Below, piece by piece: positions 33,606 to 41,630 of a stretch of DNA of 64,000 bases. The translations under genes were made by a program, and so were the position numbers. The first letter of the stretch is position 1. Every line of letters begins with the position of its first letter. Under the pieces are notes generated by a model that worked only from the letters and a program-made list of their open reading frames with translations, ran no database searches and was not told where the DNA came from. Origin of the DNA: CAYYKK01 sp964467935 (GTDB lineage: Bacteria; Myxococcota_A; Polyangia; Polyangiales; Polyangiaceae); the NCBI GenBank assembly GCA_964467935.1, contig CAYYKK010000003.1:1-64000 (forward strand), in the 5' to 3' direction.

Positions 33606-34648
33606 GGGCCACGCTCGCGCTCGCCGTGGCGACCCTGGCCGGTTGCGCGACCCTCGCCGACGGGCACGCAGGGCTCGACCACCCCCCCTCGGCTCGAACG
33701 GGCCCGTTTCGCATCTTGCAGCCCGGGGAGATCGGGCAAGGTCGGCCCGCTCCCTTCGCCATGGACGACGGCAAGTCTTTCTACCGCGATCCGTCGGTGA
33801 TCGATCTCGACGACGATCCCTCGACCTTCCACGTCGCGGGCTATTTCGCGGCGAACACGATGACGCCGCGCGAGGCGCCGCCGGACCGAATCGTTCGCTT
33901 CGAGGCGATCGATGGACGGAGCTTCGATCCGTCCGGCACCGACGTGCTGACGGCGACGCTCGACTGGGAGGGCGGGACGGTGGGCGCTCCCGCGGTGGTC
34001 GTGCGCGGCCGAGAGGTGCTCCTCTATTACGCGGGCGCCGGCGGCATCGGGCTCGCGCGCAGCATGGACGGCCTCCGCTTCGACAAGCTGGCTTCGCCGG
34101 TGCTCTCCGAAGGGTTCGTGGGCTGGGCCAGCGGCGCGCCGAGGAGCCCGGGCGTCGCCGTCCTCCCCGACGGGTCGATGCGGCTCTTCTACGAGGCGGA
34201 CTCGGCGAGCGGGCTCGCGATCGGCGAGGCGCGCTCGACGGACGGCGTCGCGTGGGAGCCCGTCGACGACGGTCCGTCGATCCGCGCAGGGACGGCGCTC
34301 GACCAGGCGGGGGCGGGCTCGCCCTTCGCGCTCGTGCGCACGTCGGATGAGGGCCGCGCGATCCTCGACGTGTACTACACGGCGATCGGGGCCGACGGCG
34401 GGCACGCGGTCGGGCTCGCGTCTCGCTTCCTCGACGGCGCGCACGCCGACGATCCGCTCACGAAGAGCACCTCGTCGATGCTCACGCCGAGCCCGAAGCT
34501 CCTCTTGCGCGAGCCCTGCGTCGTTCGCTTCTCGAGCCTGAGCTTCCTCTTCGCGACGGAGAACGCGTCGAAGACCTCGGCCGATCCTGCGGTCATCGCC
34601 GCCGTGGCGCCGGCGCTCGTGGATCTTCCTCCGGCGCTTCCGCGGTGA
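33602..34648 (+). CDS. Beta-propeller lipoprotein (GH43/GH32-like fold)
   Basis: A 348-residue lipoprotein (lipobox LAGC). Repeated patterns FYRDPSVIDLDD, LLYYAGAGGIGLARSMDGLRF and LFYEADSASGLAIGEARSTDG look like blades of a five-blade propeller of the glycoside hydrolase 43/32 type; I cannot confirm the catalytic acids. It is third in the FadL operon (ATGA overlap), so a role alongside substrate capture at the surface is likely. Its last 56 bp overlap the convergent membrane protein gene. Confidence 0.65.
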   Translation: MRATLALAVATLAGCATLADGHAGLDHPPSARTGPFRILQPGEIGQGRPAPFAMDDGKSFYRDPSVIDLDDDPSTFHVAGYFAANTMTPREAPPDRIVRFEAIDGRSFDPSGTDVLTATLDWEGGTVGAPAVVVRGREVLLYYAGAGGIGLARSMDGLRFDKLASPVLSEGFVGWASGAPRSPGVAVLPDGSMRLFYEADSASGLAIGEARSTDGVAWEPVDDGPSIRAGTALDQAGAGSPFALVRTSDEGRAILDVYYTAIGADGGHAVGLASRFLDGAHADDPLTKSTSSMLTPSPKLLLREPCVVRFSSLSFLFATENASKTSADPAVIAAVAPALVDLPPALPR

Positions 34649-35798
34649 TCGCCGCGGGGATCTCCGCGTCGGAGCGCTCCTCGATGGTGGCGCCGACGAG
34701 GACGCGAGGCTCGAAGACGGGGAGCGCAGCGGGGCGCGGGAAGGTGTTCGGGTACGAAGAGAGCCGCGGCGGCTCCACGGACGCGCTCGCTGCCTCGCCC
34801 TCCGACGCGACGAGCACGTGCGCGCTCGCCACCGGCAGGATGGGGCGGAAGAACAGGTACGTGCCCGGGACGACGAGCAGCGCGCGAAACGCGGCGATCC
34901 CGAAGAGCTCGTAAGGGTGCGCCTCGAGCTCGCGCGCCGGCGCGAACAGGCCTGCGGACACGTTGCGCCAGACGATGACGTAGAGACGCGGCAGGCCGAG
35001 TCGTCCGAGCAGCGTGCCCTGCGTCGCGCGATCGGCGAACCGCATGAACCATGGGTCGCGCGCGCCCGGCGCGCCCTCGGTCCTCCACGCGAAGCCCGTG
35101 CGACCCGCGGTGAAGACGCCGATCCAGTAGGTCGTCCACGCGACGCCGAGCAGCGGCGAGAGCACCTTGCCTGCGAACGGCGTCAGCGACGCGAGGTAGA
35201 CGATCGGGAGGCCGATCGCGATGACCACGAAGCCGCGTGCCTTCCGGAAGAGCTTTCGTCGCAGCCACGCGAGGTCGAGCCGGACGCGCGGTCGGCGCTC
35301 GGGATCCTCCGGGGGAGCGCCGCTGCGGAGGCTCGCCTCGCGCCCCAGCTGATCGTGGTAGTCGCGCGAAAGCGCCACGACGATCCACTCGATCACTCCG
35401 AGGGTCGCCCAGAACGCGGAGAGGACGGCGATGAGGCGAGCGAGCCCGGCGCCGAAGCCCGATCCCACGTCGGCGCGCGACTTGCCCAGGGCGGCCACGC
35501 ACACGCCGACGACGAGGATGATCGCGAGCTGCGTGAGCAGCACACGCAGGTAGCGTCGGCGTGCCGCGGGATCGGCCAAGAGCGCGCGCAGGATCCTCGC
35601 GGGCAGGCCGAAGCCGTAGAGGAACCGACGGAGGCGTGCCTCCTCGGGCGGGCGGGCGATCACGGGCGCCTTGAGCTCGGCGATGCCGAGGCGCACCTCG
35701 GCGAGCGGCACGCTCGCGCGCTCCTTCAGCGTGGTCGCGACGGGGAGCAGCGAGGCGCGGAGCCCGCTCGGCGAGGGACGGTCGCCCCCTGCGCTCAT
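34593..35798 (-). CDS. Polytopic membrane protein of unknown function
   Basis: A 401-residue protein with a polar N-terminus (~70 residues), two hydrophobic helices (LLTQLAIILVVGVCVAALG; LIAVLSAFWATLGVIEWIVV), a further pair after residue 180 (ARGFVVIAIGLPIVYLASL; LLGVAWTTYWIGVFTAG), a final one near 300 (ALLVVPGTYLFFRPIL), and an acidic tail. No family recognised. Its ATG overlaps the stop of the methyltransferase-glycosyltransferase gene as ATGA, making it the last gene of the heptose run. Its 3' end overlaps the convergent lipoprotein gene by 56 bp. Confidence 0.7.
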   Translation of the reverse strand: MSAGGDRPSPSGLRASLLPVATTLKERASVPLAEVRLGIAELKAPVIARPPEEARLRRFLYGFGLPARILRALLADPAARRRYLRVLLTQLAIILVVGVCVAALGKSRADVGSGFGAGLARLIAVLSAFWATLGVIEWIVVALSRDYHDQLGREASLRSGAPPEDPERRPRVRLDLAWLRRKLFRKARGFVVIAIGLPIVYLASLTPFAGKVLSPLLGVAWTTYWIGVFTAGRTGFAWRTEGAPGARDPWFMRFADRATQGTLLGRLGLPRLYVIVWRNVSAGLFAPARELEAHPYELFGIAAFRALLVVPGTYLFFRPILPVASAHVLVASEGEAASASVEPPRLSSYPNTFPRPAALPVFEPRVLVGATIEERSDAEIPAAITAEAPEEDPRAPAPRRR

Positions 35799-37258
35799 CT
35801 CAGCTCGAACGCGCGCCCGCCGCGGTCGCCGACGCCGAGCGTGCGCGCGAGCCGCACGAAGGTCCACACCGTGCCGGCGAGCTTGCGGAGCTTCGACGCG
35901 CCCACGCGCTCATCGTACTCGATCGGAAGCTCCACCACGCGGTAGCCGCATTTGGCCGGCCAGAGCAGCGTGTCGATCGGCAGGGCGTCCCCCTCGCCGT
36001 CGAAGTCGAAGGCGCGGATCACGCTCGACCGATAGGCGCGCATCCCGCTGTGGACGTCGCTCGTGGGCACGCCGTGGAGGGCGTGGGCCATCGCGGCGAA
36101 CGATCGGTTGGCGAGGTAGTTGGGCACCGGCATCGCCTGCGGCCGCTCCCGCGTGCGCGCGCCGTTGACCACGTCGACGCCCTCCTCTTCGAGCAGTCGA
36201 CGAAAGAGCGGGATGCTCCGCGTCGGATAGGTGAAGTCGCAGTCGAGGTAGATCAGGGCCTCGCTCTGCTCGGCTGCGGAGTACATCAGCATCTCCATCG
36301 CAGGACCGTGGCCGCGCGGCGGCACCTGCCGGAGCACGCGGGCGCCGAGGCGCGCCGCGATCTCGGGGGTCTTGTCCTTGGTGGAGCTGTCGACGCAGAG
36401 GATCTTCGCGTCGGGTGCGACCGCGCGGATCTCGCCGATCATCTTCTCGATCGAGTCCTCCTCATCCATCGTGAGCATGCCGACGGTGAGCGAGAGCTTT
36501 CGGGGGCGCGGCTTCTTGCGCGCGACGACGACGTTCTGGAACGCGAAGAGGCCGGGCGCGCGGTTCGCGACGAGGTCTTCGACGGGGCGCACGAGCCCCT
36601 GGTAGGCCTTGTAGGGGAGCGACTCCATGAGCGCCGTGGGGCTCGGCGCGCCGCTCGCGGGGAGGCTCGGGCGCGAGGCGCTCATCGCCTCGAGCACGAG
36701 GCCCTTGGCCGCGCGCACGAGCATCGGGTTCTGCGCGAGCCGCATCACCTCGAGCCCGGCCTCTTCCACGAGGCGAACGGCCGAGCGCTGCGTGAAGAAT
36801 CGGAGGTGGGTGTCGTCGAGGATCCCGCTCGGCGGGGAGTCGAAGCGACCGGCCTGGAGCCCGCGCCGCACGGTCCACGCGGCGACGTTGGGCAGATAGA
36901 CGACGACGTGCCCCTCCTCGTCGAGGAAGCGCGAGAGCCGCTCGAGCGCCGCGCGCGGATCCTTCGTGTGCTCGAGGACGTCCCCGAGGAGCATCAGATC
37001 GAACCTTCGATCGCCGAGGCCACGGTCGCACGACACGTCGCTCTCGATGTCGACGTCGAGCACCTCGTGCAGCCGCTTCTCCGCCTCTCGTCGGGAGCTC
37101 GGGACGATCTCGATCCCGGTGACGTGCGCCCCTCGGCGCCGCGCCATCTCACCGTTCAGCCCGATGCCGCAGCCGACGTCGAGCACGCGCGACGGGCGCC
37201 CGATCGCCTCGCAGAGGGCTCTGTTGCGCTCTTCGACCACGTACTTGACGTCGCTCAC
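35795..37258 (-). CDS. Fused SAM methyltransferase and family 2 glycosyltransferase
   Basis: A 487-residue two-domain cytosolic enzyme. Residues ~1-200 form a class I methyltransferase (VLDVGCGIGLNG, acidic loop in TGIEIVP, LLGDVLEHTKDP). Residues ~250-480 form a DPM1-like GT2 domain (SLTVGMLTMDEEDSIEKM; DxD-type motif YLDCDFTYP; GARTRERP). The fusion suggests that a glycan residue is both transferred and methylated, or that a lipid-linked sugar is made and modified. GTG start 2 nt after the transaldolase stop. It belongs to the heptose operon. Confidence 0.85.
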   Translation of the reverse strand: MSDVKYVVEERNRALCEAIGRPSRVLDVGCGIGLNGEMARRRGAHVTGIEIVPSSRREAEKRLHEVLDVDIESDVSCDRGLGDRRFDLMLLGDVLEHTKDPRAALERLSRFLDEEGHVVVYLPNVAAWTVRRGLQAGRFDSPPSGILDDTHLRFFTQRSAVRLVEEAGLEVMRLAQNPMLVRAAKGLVLEAMSASRPSLPASGAPSPTALMESLPYKAYQGLVRPVEDLVANRAPGLFAFQNVVVARKKPRPRKLSLTVGMLTMDEEDSIEKMIGEIRAVAPDAKILCVDSSTKDKTPEIAARLGARVLRQVPPRGHGPAMEMLMYSAAEQSEALIYLDCDFTYPTRSIPLFRRLLEEEGVDVVNGARTRERPQAMPVPNYLANRSFAAMAHALHGVPTSDVHSGMRAYRSSVIRAFDFDGEGDALPIDTLLWPAKCGYRVVELPIEYDERVGASKLRKLAGTVWTFVRLARTLGVGDRGGRAFELR

Positions 37259-37259
37259 G

Positions 37260-37910
37260 TCACTCGCTCTTCCGGTTCGCCCAGGCGTCGTTGAACTCGC
37301 GGATCGTCTCGTCGGTCTTCGGGTTGTGGAGCATCTTGCGCAAGATGGGGACCGGCACGGTGACGACGTGCGCGCCGGCCGAGAGCGACTCGTTGACGTC
37401 GACGACGTGGCGGATGGAGCCGACGATGAGCTCCGCCTCGAGCCCCTCGCGGTCGAGCTGCTCGCGGGTGTCGGCGATGACCGGGCGGACGTCGTAGCCC
37501 ATGTCGCGCACGCGGCCGCTGAAGATCGAGACGTAGCGCGCGCCGGCGAGCGCGCCGAGGTACGCCTGGTTGAAGCTCATGCAGCACGTCACGTTCGTGC
37601 GCGCTCCCTGGTCGACGAGCCGCTTCGTGACGCGCAGGCCGACCTCGGAGAACGGGACCTTCACGACGACGCGGCGCTCGTCGAGCGCGACGTACCCGGC
37701 CGCCTCCGCGAGCATCTCCGCCTCGTTCGTCGCGAGCAGCTCGACCGACACCGGGCCGCGCGACGCGGCGAGGATCTCGCGCAGCCGCGGCTCGAGCTCG
37801 ACGACGCCGGAGCGCGCGAGGAGGAGCGGGTTCGTGGTGACGCCGGATACGACGCCCCAAGCGAAGATCGCCTCGATTTCCTGCGGGTCGGAGCTGTCGA
37901 CGAAGAGCAT
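37260..37910 (-). CDS. Transaldolase of the TalC/fructose-6-phosphate aldolase family
   Basis: A 216-residue aldolase: MLFVDSSDPQEIEAI, GVTTNPLLLA, the Schiff-base lysine K84 in VVVKVPFS and the closing region RKMLHNPKTDETIREF. Transaldolases of this size interconvert sugar phosphates, including sedoheptulose 7-phosphate. Its place in a cluster with GmhA, which consumes sedoheptulose 7-phosphate, suggests that it supplies or balances this precursor. ATG 37910 was chosen; an upstream GTG is possible. Separated by 77 nt from gmhB. Confidence 0.85.
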   Translation of the reverse strand: MLFVDSSDPQEIEAIFAWGVVSGVTTNPLLLARSGVVELEPRLREILAASRGPVSVELLATNEAEMLAEAAGYVALDERRVVVKVPFSEVGLRVTKRLVDQGARTNVTCCMSFNQAYLGALAGARYVSIFSGRVRDMGYDVRPVIADTREQLDREGLEAELIVGSIRHVVDVNESLSAGAHVVTVPVPILRKMLHNPKTDETIREFNDAWANRKSE

Positions 37911-37987
37911 GCGGCGGCGAACGATTACTACGTCCCGCGCCCGATTCACAGCCGTTGTCGAGGGGTGCGGTCCGAAGGCTCCGGCGG

Positions 37988-38593
37988 TCACTCGCCGACG
38001 AGGGCGCGGGCGATCTCGAGCAAGGTGGCGCCGCGGACGTCGGGCAACGCCCCTTGGAACGGATCGGCGAGCGCGGGACAGAGCTCGCACCTGCCCGGCC
38101 GCATCACGAGCCCCGCGCGCGTCCCGGCGGCGCGGGCCGCGCGGACGTCCGTCGGCGTGTCCCCGACGTAGACGCTCGCTGCGAGATCGAGATCGAAGCG
38201 AGCGGCGAGGGCGAGGAGCAGGCCCGGCCCCGGCTTTCGGCACGTGCAAGGTCGGACGAGCTCCGCCTCCCCGCCTTCTCCGCCGGTCGGGTGGTGGAGG
38301 CAGACCTCGACCGCGAGCACGGGCACGCCTTCCGCCGCGAGTCGTTCGGCGAGCGCCTCGTTGGTCCGCAGGATGGCGTCCCTCGGCAGCTCTCCCTTCG
38401 CGGCTTGGGGTTGGTTCGTCGCGATGGCGAGCGCGAACCCGGCGTCGCGCAGGACGCGCAAGCCGTCGAGGGCCTCGGGGAGGAACCGCACGTGCCGCGG
38501 GTGGAAGGCCGGCGTGATCACGCCGAGCTCCGGGTCGCGTACGAAGTCGATCAGGGTGCCGTCGCGATCGACGATCACCGCCCGGCGCGTCAT
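37988..38593 (-). CDS. gmhB: D-glycero-D-manno-heptose 1,7-bisphosphate phosphatase
   Basis: HAD-family phosphatase of 201 residues. The nucleophile motif is VDRDGTLI, with an ATNQ motif and the zinc-binding group of GmhB (CLHHP...CTCRKP). The final YVGDTPTD binds the metal. It removes the C7 phosphate from heptose 1,7-bisphosphate to give heptose 1-phosphate, the substrate of HddC. Its ATG overlaps the gmhA stop as ATGA, coupling the two genes. Confidence 0.92.
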   Translation of the reverse strand: MTRRAVIVDRDGTLIDFVRDPELGVITPAFHPRHVRFLPEALDGLRVLRDAGFALAIATNQPQAAKGELPRDAILRTNEALAERLAAEGVPVLAVEVCLHHPTGGEGGEAELVRPCTCRKPGPGLLLALAARFDLDLAASVYVGDTPTDVRAARAAGTRAGLVMRPGRCELCPALADPFQGALPDVRGATLLEIARALVGE

Positions 38594-39222
38594 CCGTCGT
38601 GCTCCACGACGAGCTGGCGCAGGCGCTCGCAGATGAGGTGGTGGTAGACCTCGTGGAAGCCCTCGACGTGCGGCGTCGAGGTGTGGCCGCCCTCGGTGTG
38701 GGGCACCACGATGCTCGCGTCGGCCATCGTCCTCAGCGCGCCGCCGTCGTAGCCGACGAGCGCGATGACCTTGCCGCCGCGCTTCTTCGCGAAGTCCGCC
38801 GCGGCGACGAGGTTCTGCGACCACGGTCCGGCCTTGTCGGCGCCCGAGCCGCCGTGGACGCTCAAGCACACGAGCACGTCCCCCGCTTCCATCCTCCCGT
38901 CGAGCTGCTCGAGGAAGATGCGCCCGAAGCCCACGTCGTTCGTCAGGGCGCTGATGAGCGCGGCGTTGTCGCAGAGCGACGTGCAGCGGAAGCGCCGCTT
39001 CCCCTCTGCCCATGTGAACTTCGCGATGTCGCACGCGAGGTGGCTCGCGTTCGCCGCGGAGCCGCCGTTGCCGCAGGTGTAGATGTGCTTGTCGGCGCGC
39101 CAGGCGTCGAACAGCGTGTCGATGACGCGCGCGAGATCGTCGCGGCTCGTGCGGGCGGCGATCTCCGCGGTCTCGTTCAAGTAGCCGTCGACGAAGTCTC
39201 GGGTCGTGCTCATCGCGTCCAT
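38590..39222 (-). CDS. gmhA: Phosphoheptose isomerase
   Basis: Converts sedoheptulose 7-phosphate to D-glycero-D-manno-heptose 7-phosphate, the first step of heptose nucleotide synthesis. The 210-residue SIS-domain protein shows YTCGNGGSAANASHLACDIAKF, SLCDNAALISALTNDVGF, LSVHGGSG and the C-terminal HHLICERL helix. A second ATG at 39213 is an equally good start. It is followed directly by gmhB and preceded within 50 nt by the exonuclease-like gene. Confidence 0.95.
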   Translation of the reverse strand: MDAMSTTRDFVDGYLNETAEIAARTSRDDLARVIDTLFDAWRADKHIYTCGNGGSAANASHLACDIAKFTWAEGKRRFRCTSLCDNAALISALTNDVGFGRIFLEQLDGRMEAGDVLVCLSVHGGSGADKAGPWSQNLVAAADFAKKRGGKVIALVGYDGGALRTMADASIVVPHTEGGHTSTPHVEGFHEVYHHLICERLRQLVVEHDG

Positions 39223-39268
39223 CTTGGCGGCGGTGGCTGCCGCGCCGCAAGCCCGAGGAGCGAAGGGC

Positions 39269-39835
39269 TCATCCGCGCGGCGCGCCTTTTCGGGCCTCCG
39301 CGAGCATGTTGCAGAACATCTCGCCCTGCTCGATCGCGTCGTCGAGGGCGACGTGCGTGTGCTTGCGCTCGGTGAACCAGCGCGGCGGCATGTTGCGCTT
39401 CGTTGACGCGCGATAGTCCTTGCCGAGCAGCACCATCGCGAACGTCTTCATGTCGAGCGCCGAGTGGGAGAAGGCGCTCTCACCGGTGAAGCGCACGAGG
39501 TACCAATAGACGAACGTGAAGTCGAAGCCGGCGGGGTAGGCGGCGAACGTCGGCTTGCCGGGGAGCTCGTCGAGCCAGCGCGCGTAGTCCCGCATCGCCT
39601 CCTCGCACGGGCGCGGGTTCTCGCGACACGCCGCCCACGCGCGCGGCTGCTTGTCCCAGAAGGCCATCGTCTTCGGGTGCCCCGTGGCGCCGGGAAGAAG
39701 CTCGAGGTTCCGGCTGAACGTCCCGACGAGCGTGCCGTCGGCGAGGAACGCGGCGGAAGCGAAGCTGAGCATCGAGTGGGGCCCCGGGATCGGCCCGTCG
39801 GTCTCGACGTCGGTGCTGACGTAGATCTCGGGCAT
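39269..39835 (-). CDS. DEDDh-type 3'-5' exonuclease-like protein
   Basis: A 188-residue protein with the DnaQ-like fold: ExoI DVETDG (Asp and Glu), ExoII (AAYPAGFDFTFVYWYL, Asp) and ExoIII HVALDDAIEQG (His and Asp). All four acids and the His are present, so a metal-dependent nuclease activity is plausible. It sits, unexpectedly, inside the sugar-nucleotide operon between gmhA and hddA (10 nt from hddA). It may be a moron or a shared-transcript passenger; I see no link with heptose chemistry. Confidence 0.8.
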   Translation of the reverse strand: MPEIYVSTDVETDGPIPGPHSMLSFASAAFLADGTLVGTFSRNLELLPGATGHPKTMAFWDKQPRAWAACRENPRPCEEAMRDYARWLDELPGKPTFAAYPAGFDFTFVYWYLVRFTGESAFSHSALDMKTFAMVLLGKDYRASTKRNMPPRWFTERKHTHVALDDAIEQGEMFCNMLAEARKGAPRG

Positions 39836-39845
39836 GGCCTGGGGC

Positions 39846-40841
39846 CTACGAGCGGTGGAGGTTCGCGACGATGCGCGCCCCGTCGACGTCGAAGCGGAAG
39901 CGCAGCTGGCGCAGGCCGCGCGCGGCCATCACCTCGACGAAGCGGCGCCGATCGCCGGGGCGGACGTAGAACATGAAGAACCCTCCGCCGCCCGCGCCCA
40001 TGAGCTTGCCGCCGATCGCGCCCGCCCTGCGAGCGGCCTCGTAGTGCTCGTCGATCGCGTCGTCGGTCATCTTGGAGGCGAGGCCCCGCTTCTTCATCCA
40101 GTGGTCGTGCAGGAGCTCACCGTATCGGTCGACGTCGCCGGCGGCGAGCAAGCGGTGGACCTCGTGACCGAGCTCTTTGATCCGGTGCATGCGCTGCACG
40201 GTCTCCTCGTCGAGATCGCGGAGGCGGTCGCCCTGTTCCTTGAGGACGACGCGCGCCGGACGCTCGATGCCCGTGTAGAGGATGACGAGGTTCGACTCGA
40301 GCTCGTCGAGCACCTCGTCCTTCGCCGGGACGGGCTCGACGTGCACCGTGCCGTCGGTGTCGAAGGTGAAGGCCGTCACGTTCCCGAACGCCGAGATGTA
40401 TTGGTCCTGCTTGCCGACCGGCTCGCCGAGGACGTCGATCTCGAGGTGACACGCCTCCTCGGCGAGCTTGTCCGAGGACACGAACTCGCGACGGTAGGTG
40501 TGCAGGGCGTTGAGGAGCGCGACGGTGAACGCGGAGGACGATCCGAGGCCGGTGTTGGACGGCAGATCGGCCACGCTCGTCAGCTCGATGCCGCTCGTGA
40601 TCCCGCAGAGGCGCAGCGCCTCACGGAAGATGGGGTGCTCCACGTCGTCCACGCGCGCCTTGATCTCGGTCTTCGAGTACGCGAGGCGGATATCGGGATA
40701 GAAGCGCTTGTTGGCGGTGACGTAGATGTACTTGTCGATCGCCGCGGAGACGACGTACCCGCCGAAGCGCGACGCGTACGCGAGGAGGTCGGTGCCGCCC
40801 CCGCCGAGCGAGAAGCGAACGGGAGCGCGTGAGACGATCAC
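39846..40841 (-). CDS. hddA: D-glycero-alpha-D-manno-heptose 7-phosphate kinase
   Basis: GHMP-family kinase of 331 residues. Motif 1 VRFSLGGGGTDL, the ATP-binding loop LPSNTGLGSSSAFTVALL and motif 3 KLMGAGGGGFF match HddA, which phosphorylates C1 of heptose 7-phosphate in the GDP-D,D-heptose route (as opposed to the HldE kinase of the ADP-L,D-heptose route). The presence of gmhA, gmhB and a nucleotidyltransferase beside it supports the assignment. Confidence 0.9.
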   Translation of the reverse strand: MIVSRAPVRFSLGGGGTDLLAYASRFGGYVVSAAIDKYIYVTANKRFYPDIRLAYSKTEIKARVDDVEHPIFREALRLCGITSGIELTSVADLPSNTGLGSSSAFTVALLNALHTYRREFVSSDKLAEEACHLEIDVLGEPVGKQDQYISAFGNVTAFTFDTDGTVHVEPVPAKDEVLDELESNLVILYTGIERPARVVLKEQGDRLRDLDEETVQRMHRIKELGHEVHRLLAAGDVDRYGELLHDHWMKKRGLASKMTDDAIDEHYEAARRAGAIGGKLMGAGGGGFFMFYVRPGDRRRFVEVMAARGLRQLRFRFDVDGARIVANLHRS

Positions 40842-40921
40842 GAGGGCCTCGGGTTCACGCGCGGACTCTCCAACGAGCCGGGGCGGGGTTCAAGCGTGCC
40901 GACGCCTCGTCGTGGGCTCGG

Positions 40922-41629
40922 TCATGCGCGCCCGCGGGCGAGGTGCGCCTCGAGCGCGGCGCGCCCTTCGGGTGAGCCGATCTCGAAAAAGCGCTCGTCG
41001 GCGGGCACCGCGAGGAGCCGACCCCGCGCGGCGAGATCGGCCTGCACGGCGTCGAGCCCCAGCACCGCTCCCTCCGCGAGCGCCTCGACCACCTCGCGTC
41101 GAAGCGCCGTGGCGCCGTAGTCGATGTGGTCGAGCGCCGGCTCGCCCGGGGCGCGCGACTTGTCGTAGCGCGCGACGAGCCCGCCCCGAACGGCGGTGTT
41201 CGACGGCTCGAGGGCGTCCTCGTTGCGGTACACCGCCATGGCGCCGAGCGCCGCCGGGTGCTTCGACAGCGCGACGAGCGGCGCCTCGTAGTCGAAGGGG
41301 AGGAACGAGTCGCCGTAGGTCACGAGGAAGCTCGGCGCGAGCAGCGGCAGGGCACGTCGGAGCGCGCCCGCCGTGCCGAGCAGCGTCGGGCCCTCGTCCG
41401 CGTAGCGGACGGACAGGCCGAACGCGCGGCCGTCGCCCACGAACGCGCGGATCTCGTCGCCGAGGTGCGCGACGCAGACGAGCGCGTCGTCGAAGCCGAA
41501 CGTCGCGAGCCGCTCGAGGAGCCACGCGCCGAAGGGGCGGCCCGCGACGTCGAGGAGGAACTTCGGCACGTCGCGCGTGTGGGGCAGCATGCGCGTGCCC
41601 AGACCGCCGGCGAGGATGACGACCTGCAC
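40922..41629 (-). CDS. hddC: Sugar-1-phosphate nucleotidyltransferase, probable heptose-1-P guanylyltransferase
   Basis: A 235-residue nucleotidyltransferase: VILAGGLGTRM, DVPKFLLDVAGRP, YGDSFLPFDY (metal Asp) and a C-terminal EIGSPEGRAALEA. By context it would transfer a nucleotide, most likely GMP, to D-glycero-alpha-D-manno-heptose 1-phosphate. Sequence alone cannot exclude glucose or mannose 1-phosphate as substrate. GTG start directly follows the SDR stop by 1 nt; 80 nt separate it from hddA. Confidence 0.8.
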   Translation of the reverse strand: MQVVILAGGLGTRMLPHTRDVPKFLLDVAGRPFGAWLLERLATFGFDDALVCVAHLGDEIRAFVGDGRAFGLSVRYADEGPTLLGTAGALRRALPLLAPSFLVTYGDSFLPFDYEAPLVALSKHPAALGAMAVYRNEDALEPSNTAVRGGLVARYDKSRAPGEPALDHIDYGATALRREVVEALAEGAVLGLDAVQADLAARGRLLAVPADERFFEIGSPEGRAALEAHLARGRA

Positions 41630-41630
41630 G

